The notes under the pieces were generated by a model. The model saw nothing but the letters and a program-made list of their open reading frames with translations. It was not told where the DNA came from and did no database searches. This document shows, piece after piece, positions 36,929 to 64,000 of a stretch of 64,000 nt of DNA. The DNA is from Mesostigma viride (Eukaryota > Streptophyta > Mesostigmatophyceae > Mesostigmatales > Mesostigmataceae): the NCBI GenBank assembly GCA_009746045.1, contig RPFO01000310.1, positions 2,313,642-2,377,641 on the forward strand. Direction: 5' to 3'. A program made the translations under genes and the position numbers. Position 1 is the stretch's first letter. Every line of letters begins with the position of its first letter.

Positions 36929-37606
36929 CTATGGCAGTAGTTCATTACTTCCCACAATTGCACTGCTCGAGAAATGTTGTGTGATTCTGCGTAGCCCCTC
37001 CTTATGGCCGGCCACCCCTGCCACCGAGCTGCAGCCATCTTCCACAACATAAGTCCCGTACATGCGATAAAACGCGTCCAGCGCGGTGGCAAACACGCAG
37101 TAATCCGTGTTCACGCCGCATATATACACATCCGTTACCCCCTCCTCCACCAACCGCCTCTCAAGCTGCGACCCATAAAACGCTGAGTAATTCGACTTTG
37201 GGATAAACTCAAGCCCCAGGTCCTCCAGCTGTTTGTGCAGGCGCGCCCCGTCCGTCCCAGCCAGGCCCACGTCTCCATAGACCCAGGTCAGGGACGTGGC
37301 TGCAGGGTCCTCGATCCACAACCGGCAGTCGAAGCACGCCACGAACACGCCGCTGCGCGCCAGCTGGCGCACTGTCTCGATGATGTCAGCGCGGCGGGGG
37401 AGACCGGGAGGCAGCTGCTCCACCGTCATGTCGACAATGAGCAGGGCACGCCGGGGCAGCTTGCTGCATGAGGAATCATCACCATCATTATTGACACCAG
37501 CATCAACATCGTCACCACCACGGCCTGCATGCATCAGAGGGGTGCCCGCTGGGAGATGCTTGCGCCCGGCACTCTCAGCTGCTGCATGCGACCGTCGGGT
37601 AGCCAT
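36929..37606 (-). CDS. Isochorismatase-family cysteine hydrolase
   Basis: 225 codons, intronless, ATG at 37606 to TAG at 36929. After a poorly conserved N-terminus of about 50 residues (Asp-rich, possibly a disordered leader), the fold begins at ALLIVDM with Asp59. IPKSNYSAF gives Lys137 and GVNTDYCVFATA gives Cys170. These form the Asp-Lys-Cys triad of the isochorismatase / nicotinamidase family, which hydrolyses amide or vinyl-ether bonds of small metabolites. The substrate cannot be told from sequence. It sits between two intron-dense genes on the other strand, so it may be a retrocopy or recently acquired. The 3' end directly abuts LINE debris. Confidence 0.88.
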   Translation of the reverse strand: MATRRSHAAAESAGRKHLPAGTPLMHAGRGGDDVDAGVNNDGDDSSCSKLPRRALLIVDMTVEQLPPGLPRRADIIETVRQLARSGVFVACFDCRLWIEDPAATSLTWVYGDVGLAGTDGARLHKQLEDLGLEFIPKSNYSAFYGSQLERRLVEEGVTDVYICGVNTDYCVFATALDAFYRMYGTYVVEDGCSSVAGVAGHKEGLRRITQHFSSSAIVGSNELLP

Positions 37607-37745
37607 TACTGTAGTTGCGCCTCGTCGCTCCTCGCTAGCAGGCTGCGGCTACTGGACACCATGGTACAAGGGTTTAGGGGTAAATAGGGACACCATGGTG
37701 CAAGGGCTTAGGGTTTAATAGGGACACCATGGTGCATGGAGGAGG
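37607..37745. repeat. Short repeats upstream of the hydrolase
   Basis: Three copies of a GGGACACCATGGTGCA block at about 37653-37740, two with GGGTTTAGGG or TTAGGGTTTA words. The region lies in the presumed promoter of the minus-strand hydrolase. Confidence 0.5.
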
Positions 37746-40289
37746 CATCCTCATAGCTTCGTACTACATTACAATTATACTCATTTCCCCACTCCTTTAA
37801 GCGATGGCCAGGCATTGTACTGTATTCATGCCAGCAGACAACGGTGTGGCAGCAACAGTAAAGGTAAATGTGAGAACTGACGAGAGCCAGTCCAGTCGTG
37901 GGATCATGGGCATGTTTAGCCTGGGCCAGGTTTCTGGCTGAAAATAAGGGTGCCTGACATACATGGCATGGGCTTTACGGTTTTCAGGTTCAGCAGGGTG
38001 CGCCTGGCGCCCATGACCTATCTGCTAACGTCCCCTCCGTAGCCCCAAACTTATCCATGGTATGCTGGCAACCGCCAACAGTGTGCAGCTGCCAGTAGCC
38101 AGCCGTAGTGCCAATGATCGCCGCATTGCGCTGAGAGTCTGCAAGGGCATGCTGAAAAAAGAGTAGTATAAAACTATGAAAAATATGGCCGTAATCAGCA
38201 ATGGGCCTTTTTTTCCTCCTGGTAATTGAAGACACTGGCAGTATTGCTTGTGTCGGTCTAACCCAGCAACGGCACATGCAATAACTTTGATGCATGCAAT
38301 CCAGTGAATGACACCACCGCACTTTGCATCGATGGCATGCATGCATTATCAGCAGCAAAGCATCGGCTACTTTTGTTGGCGGGAAGGGCCCACAACAAAA
38401 CTATGCATATGGAAACATCTGGCAAGGCAAAAACAACAGGGCAGAACGTACGTGCTTCGTAACAGCACATTTCTTTCCTACGGCTAAATGTACCGAGTTC
38501 AAGGTGAACTCCTATACGGCTTTTAAGTGCACATTATCTGCACATCGCACGGTTTGCATCATCGACATAAAGTGCGACACGTTGTGTAGGCGGGAACCAT
38601 TCAGCCAACACCAGCGAAAGAGAAAGAGAAAAAAGCAATAGCCAGAGCCGTTCCTCTTCCGTAAGAAAAACATGAAAGCCAGCCGACGCACATTTAAGGT
38701 CACTTGCTGCGGGCGCATATTAGGTATCAGCTACCTAACCGAATAATTGTAAGAAACTATCCCTACTAGCAGAGCAATGCATATCCCACTCGCCTTTCAG
38801 CGGGGGGTTCAGTAAAGCAGAACTGAAAAGCGTCGAATTTACCGCGCCACGCTTGGGGAAAATGCGGCCACTTGTACGTGACCATTCCCCGCCTGACTGC
38901 CTATTCTAACAGTTGACGGTAAGTCCCCGGCCCCGTCAACCACTAGCTCGACTTCCGAAGTTTTTTCAATGCGTGTCCCTCAGAAGTAAAGCGCCCTGGT
39001 AACCGAATGGTAGCCCCTGGTTTAGCAAATTACCTCAAAACGTCAGGCGTCTCAGTGGCCGGGCTACAGAGTAGAAACAAACGCGCATTGATGACACCCT
39101 CGTTGACTTGCCCTCGTTGAATAATATGGGATTTTGTAAGGATTGCAGGTCACATGCCACATACAATCAAGGTCCAGCACGCTTCCTATGTTGCAACATA
39201 CTTCACAGAGGCCATTACCTCGGCCATTACGACAGATTTTGCGGTCACGACGGGCAGTTGGTGTAGCATTCCCCCCTAAATCCGTCGGCAGCAGCCTTGC
39301 ATCGATTGTGAGAATAGTAATTAATAGGCAATTCGACCTCCGACTTCTTGCATATTGTGGCACGCGCAGCCCGCAGCTCCTCTTTTGTCGACAAGTTCGA
39401 AGCTTCGGGTTACCCACCAAGCGCACCGGAGGCAAAGTTAGCATATGGCTACCTTCTAGCTCATAGCCCAACCAAATCGGTTGCAGATCTAGATGGATCC
39501 CGCGCGCATCGGCGAAGTTGGGTTTCGCCCGACTCCCGCGCGTACGCGTGGTTCTTGGTGCCACCGTGCCAGACCAGTCACAGCCAGTCACAGCCAGTCA
39601 CGTGGTATGGCAGACAAAATTGGCGGGAATGGTAATTTGCTGCTGCCCCTGGACGGGCAGAGATCGACCGGCGCGCGGCGGGGTCTCCGATCGATCTCCC
39701 CCGCCGGTCGATCTCTGCCCGTCCTGGGGCAGCAACTCTCCACGCCCGGGCAAAGGGATTGGGTCGTCAGCAGAAGGAAATCAGCACGGAGTGCGATCCA
39801 CTTTTCCCACAGGCAAATAATTAACGCACCTGCGCCACTTGAGCGAGGAAAATAATGGCGATGGAGGACAACGGTTAGAGTGACAATTATTATTATTATT
39901 ATTACTTATCACGTAGACTGCGTCGCGTGGGTAACAGTAAATGAACCTTCGATAGAGTGACGATAAAGATAACCAACCAAGGTGCCAGTTCTGCAACCTG
40001 TGGTAAAAATTTTAACGTCATGGTTTTGATGGAATTTTCTAGGCTGCCCAACGTGCCTTCCGGCTTGAGAATTCTGGCAGATCACTTCTTGTTTATCTGG
40101 CCACAGCTCAGCTAAGCCTTGAAGCAGGTTTCTATCAAGGTACGCTTACGGGACCTGCTCTCAACTTGTCATTGCTCAGCAATTGAAGAACGAAATATAC
40201 TGTCGTTTTCTGTTTGTTCCACGAGTAGAGCGTGGCGATGAGGGGGCACACGGTTATGACATATATATGATGATATATGTTTTTTCCAG
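37746..40289. other. Intergenic DNA
   Basis: No convincing gene. Contains the 39.6-kb hairpin and CACAGCCAGT repeats at 39577-39600. A short ATT run lies at 39886-39904. Confidence 0.4.
39638..39735. repeat. Long near-perfect hairpin
   Basis: Arms 39638-39673 and 39702-39735 pair over about 34 bp with one or two mismatches (inner arm GGGCAGAGATCGACCGGCG). The 28-bp loop is itself GC-rich and partly palindromic. Confidence 0.88.
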
Positions 40290-40418
40290 AAAAATCTGGA
40301 TGCACGAATCCCGCGTAATGTCATGATGGAGAAGCTGGCCTTTGTTACCTGTGCCTGCAATAGATGCGTGCAGCGACTTGGTGATGCTCTAGTGTTCAAC
40401 TACATTTCATTTGTTAAG
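40290..40418 (+). other. Possible orphan exon
   Basis: 43 open codons between a good acceptor (TTTTTTCCAG) and an AAG|GTCTGT donor: KNLDARIPRNVMMEKLAFVT then CACNRCVQRLGD. The CxCxxC pattern could bind zinc, but I do not recognise the family. No neighbouring exon was found. Confidence 0.25.
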
Positions 40419-41679
40419 GTCTGTAGGGTGAAATTACCCAGGCATCGCCTCTGCAAAGGGTGCCAGCCAATCCCGTGTTTGTCTTACTTATGATAATTGT
40501 TTGGTCAGCCAACTTTGTGTTCTTCTTAGTGACCCTTCGCTTTCTGCCTAGGTTCACGTGCACGTTGTCAAGGCCTTTGCTGTTCTGGTTGCTTTTGCTA
40601 GTTTTTCCATTAATCGTCGTAGGTCGCCTCGTTTTCTCCGTAGCGCGCTCCTGATGGGGTGAAATTGTGTTGATTCAAGTCGGCATGGTTACATCTTAGC
40701 AGTCGTCAGGAATGTAACCTTGTTTTGCCCTTTCTTGGCCACCCGCGTCTGTGGTTTTAGTCGTGAACATGATGTTCGGACGGATGGGCGTGTGACACTG
40801 TACGCTTGTGCTGTTCACAGACCCGAACTTAGCACAAGCGTTTGCCTTTTTATCACGACTGATCTGTAGTTGCACCTTCCACCTGCTGTAATAATAATGA
40901 ATTGGCACTGGACAGGGTTCATTTGCGCCTTCTCTTCCTTTCCCATTCACTTCACAACCAACAATTATACTTTTTTGTTTTTTCCCTCTAATGTGCCAGA
41001 TTTTTTGGCCCATCCGACCCCCTGTCGGAATTTGGTGGCTCTCGCGAAGCCTAGTACTCTAAATTCTGTTCTTTATCTACGCTGTTGCAAACGACTAATG
41101 TGCCTGTCCTCCTTGGCATAGGCCCTCCACCAGCTTCCAGCCAGTGGCTCCATTAACCCTGAAAATCGTGCCCACACCTTACATTTGACCCAAAATCTGG
41201 CCTTAGCCCCTGTCCCTACCGGTTAGCCCTAGTCCCTGCCCTTGACATATATCTCTAACCTCTGTCTTTATCCCCTGCCCCCAACCTGCCACACTAACAG
41301 CAGCCCAGCATAAAGACGGACCACCTTCCTCCATCCTTCTTCCCTCTCCCTGTTTGTCCCTTTCACGCTAACCCCTGCCCCTAACATGCCATAGACTAGA
41401 AATGACTGCCCCTGACATCCGGTTCCCCCCTCATGCCCTTGACCTCTGCGCAGCATGGAGACCGATGCCCCTATCATCTGCCCTCAAAACTTGCTATCCA
41501 CACCTGGCCCCCCTTGTTTCCATCCCATCTGCCCAGCATGGAGGCAGATGCCGCTAGCCTCTGGCCCAACCGTGCAGTCCTACCAGTCACACCAGTCACA
41601 CCAGTCACACCAGTCACACCAACTGCCCTTGACACCTGGTTCCAACATTCCGCCCGCCTGTCCTTGACACCTGCCCAGC
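40419..41679. repeat. Upstream region of SKI2 with start-site echoes
   Basis: Three copies of a CCCAGCATGGAGNCNGATGC block at about 41447, 41530 and 41673; the last is the SKI2 start. CCCTGCCC-rich decayed units lie between, and (CAGTCACAC)n at 41583-41620. No other gene was seen. Confidence 0.6.
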
Positions 41680-61201
<19,522 letters not shown>

Positions 61202-61525
61202 GTGAGTGGACATGGTTGCTTGTGGCTGCCCCCTTTGCAGCCTTCTACTATCCATGTTTTACTCAGTGGTAGATACTACGAGAAGATATGTTTCTACTAG
61301 AATATATGTAATACTACTAGAATATATGTAATACTACTAGAGTATATGTAATACTACTAGAATATATGTAATACTACTAGAGTATATGTAATACTACTAG
61401 AATATATGTAATACTACTAGAGTATATGTAATACTACTAGAATATGTAGTACTAGATATGTTTCAAAGAGGACGACTCTATGATATGCTGAGATATAGTG
61501 TTCTTGGATGACAAATGATACAGTG
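61202..61525. repeat. SKI2 intron start with 20-bp array
   Basis: 61300-61445 is a 20-bp AT-rich array (ATACTACTAGAATATATGTA), in which two variant units partly alternate. Confidence 0.9.
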
Positions 61526-64000
61526 TCATGATGCGTGTGTGGCATGCTCGGCCGGCGGCAAGGGATCACAGCCGCAAGGTCTGCGCGCTGAGCTGTTGCA
61601 GCATGATGCGTGTGTGGCATGCTCGGCCGGCGGCAAGGGATCACAGCCGCAAGGTCTGCGCGCTGAGCTGTTGCAGCATGATGCGTGTGTGGCATGCTCG
61701 GCCGGCGGCAAGGGATCACAGCCGCAAGGTCTGCGCGCTGAGCTGTTGCAGCATGATGCGTGTGTGGCATGCTCGGCCGGCGGCAAGGGATCACAGCCGC
61801 AAGGTCTGCGCGCTGAGCTGTTGCAGCATGATGCGTGTGTGGCATGCTCGGCCGGCGGCAAGGGATCACAGCCGCAAGGTCTGCGCGCTGAGCTGTTGCA
61901 GCATGATGCGTGTGTGGCATGCTCGGCCGGCGGCAAGGGATCACAGCCGCAAGGTCTGCGCGCTGAGCTGTTGCAGCATGATGCGTGTGTGGCATGCTCG
62001 GCCGGCGGCAAGGGATCACAGCCGCAAGGTCTGCGCGCTGAGCTGTTGCAGCATGATGCGTGTGTGGCATGCTCGGCCGGCGGCAAGGGATCACAGCCGC
62101 AAGGTCTGCGCGCTGAGCTGTTGCAGCATGATGCGTGTGTGGCATGCTCGGCCGGCGGCAAGGGATCACAGCCGCAAGGTCTGCGCGCTGAGCTGTTGCA
62201 GCATGATGCGTGTGTGGCATGCTCGGCCGGCGGCAAGGGATCACAGCCGCAAGGTCTGCGCGCTGAGCTGTTGCAGCATGATGCGTGTGTGGCATGCTCG
62301 GCCGGCGGCAAGGGATCACAGCCGCAAGGTCTGCGCGCTGAGCTGTTGCAGCATGATGCGTGTGTGGCATGCTCGGCCGGCGGCAAGGGATCACAGCCGC
62401 AAGGTCTGCGCGCTGAGCTGTTGCAGCATGATGCGTGTATGGCATGCTCGGCCGGCGGCAAGGGATCACAGCCGCAAGGTCTGCGCGCTGAGCTGTTGCA
62501 GCATGATGCGTGTGTGGCATGCTCGGCCGGCGGCAAGGGATCACAGCCGCAAGGTCTGCGCGCTGAGCTGTTGCAGCATGATGCGTGTATGGCATGCTCG
62601 GCCGGCGGCAAGGGATCACAGCCGCAAGGTCTGCGCGCTGAGCTGTTGCAGCATGATGCGTGTGTGGCATGCTCGGCCGGCGGCAAGGGATCACAGCCGC
62701 AAGGTCTGCGCGCTGAGCTGTTGCAGCATGATGCGTGTGTGGCATGCTCGGCCGGCGGCAAGGGATCACAGCCGCAAGGTCTGCGCGCTGAGCTGTTGCA
62801 GCATGATGCGTGTGTGGCATGCTCGGCCGGCGGCAAGGGATCACAGCCGCAAGGTCTGCGCGCTGAGCTGTTGCAGCATGATGCGTGTGTGGCATGCTCG
62901 GCCGGCGGCAAGGGATCACAGCCGCAAGGTCTGCGCGCTGAGCTGTTGCAGCATGATGCGTGTGTGGCATGCTCGGCCGGCGGCAAGGGATCACAGCCGC
63001 AAGGTCTGCGCGCTGAGCTGTTGCAGCATGATGCGTGTGTGGCATGCTCGGCCGGCGGCAAGGGATCACAGCCGCAAGGTCTGCGCGCTGAGCTGTTGCA
63101 GCATGATGCGTGTGTGGCATGCTCGGCCGGCGGCAAGGGATCACAGCCGCAAGGTCTGCGCGCTGAGCTGTTGCAGCATGATGCGTGTGTGGCATGCTCG
63201 GCCGGCGGCAAGGGATCACAGCCGCAAGGTCTGCGCGCTGAGCTGTTGCAGCATGATGCGTGTGTGGCATGCTCGGCCGGCGGCAAGGGATCACAGCCGC
63301 AAGGTCTGCGCGCTGAGCTGTTGCAGCATGATGCGTGTGTGGCATGCTCGGCCGGCGGCAAGGGATCACAGCCGCAAGGTCTGCGCGCTGAGCTGTTGCA
63401 GCATGATGCGTGTGTGGCATGCTCGGCCGGCGGCAAGGGATCACAGCCGCAAGGTCTGCGCGCTGAGCTGTTGCAGCATGATGCGTGTGTGGCATGCTCG
63501 GCCGGCGGCAAGGGATCACAGCCGCAAGGTCTGCGCGCTGAGCTGTTGCAGCATGATGCGTGTGTGGCATGCTCGGCCGGCGGCAAGGGATCACAGCCGC
63601 AAGGTCTGCGCGCTGAGCTGTTGCAGCATGATGCGTGTGTGGCATGCTCGGCCGGCGGCAAGGGATCACAGCCGCAAGGTCTGCGCGCTGAGCTGTTGCA
63701 GCATGATGCGTGTGTGGCATGCTCGGCCGGCGGCAAGGGATCACAGCCGCAAGGTCTGCGCGCTGAGCTGTTGCAGCATGATGCGTGTGTGGCATGCTCG
63801 GCCGGCGGCAAGGGATCACAGCCGCAAGGTCTGCGCGCTGAGCTGTTGCAGCATGATGCGTGTGTGGCATGCTCGGCCGGCGGCAAGGGATCACAGCCGC
63901 AAGGTCTGCGCGCTGAGCTGTTGCAGCATGATGCGTGTGTGGCATGCTCGGCCGGCGGCAAGGGATCACAGCCGCAAGGTCTGCGCGCTGAGCTGTTGCA
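61526..64000. repeat. 75-bp satellite, about 33 copies, continuing past the window
   Basis: Nearly identical units (core GGCATGCTCGGCCGGCGGCA). Only two units differ visibly (CGTGTATGG near 62438 and 62588). The unit length is a multiple of three, which creates long spurious ORFs on the minus strand. It lies in an intron of SKI2. Confidence 0.96.

Noticed and set aside
37653-37720. Telomere-like GGGTTTAGGG words
   Set aside because: Only isolated words in a short duplicated block, not a tandem telomeric tract.
61417-63969. 850- and 811-codon minus-strand ORFs
   Set aside because: Pure product of the 75-bp repeat; no start context and no non-repeat protein sequence.

Overview
The window is eukaryotic nuclear DNA. 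Coding blocks are GC-rich and interrupted by long introns with GT-AG (once GC-AG) borders. The introns are full of micro- and minisatellites and transposons, and the proteins carry Gly/Ala-rich low-complexity insertions. The two large proteins resemble plant-type SHPRH and SKI2 most closely, so I infer a green-lineage alga (chlorophyte or prasinophyte type). Assignment to a genus is not possible from this sequence.

Layout. (1) Bases 1-33587, plus strand: the 3' part of a SHPRH-type SNF2 ATPase / RING E3 ubiquitin ligase. Nineteen exons keep one open frame (1743 codons plus stop) across 18 introns. Two introns are inflated by transposons: 9263-16086 by decayed Mutator-like and foldback DNA, and 16316-23076 by a 5.3-kb PIF/Harbinger element with a TAA target duplication. 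(2) 33588-41679: intergenic DNA with LINE-like fragments in two orientations (about 34.0-36.9 kb), an intronless isochorismatase-family hydrolase on the minus strand (36929-37606), a near-perfect hairpin at 39.6-39.7 kb and a possible orphan exon at 40.3 kb. (3) 41680 to beyond 64000, plus strand: a SKI2-type DEVH RNA helicase (cytoplasmic exosome cofactor). Fourteen exons are visible, with an apparent one-base frameshift at a G9 run in the last. Its final visible introns hold a 3.3-kb 18-bp array and a homogeneous 75-bp satellite that runs off the window.

The most unusual signal lies in the introns. Downstream of many donors and upstream of many acceptors sit series of decayed or near-perfect copies of the adjoining exon edge together with its splice site. 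I call these exon-edge echoes. At least a dozen introns of both genes show them. One intron follows its echoes with about 35 tandem 9-bp units, most of which contain a consensus 5' splice site. This suggests that introns here grow by repeated duplication across the splice junction, with the outermost site retained.

The two large genes act in separate processes: SHPRH in DNA-damage tolerance (PCNA polyubiquitination in other eukaryotes) and SKI2 in 3'-5' mRNA decay. Nothing in the sequence suggests that they are co-regulated.
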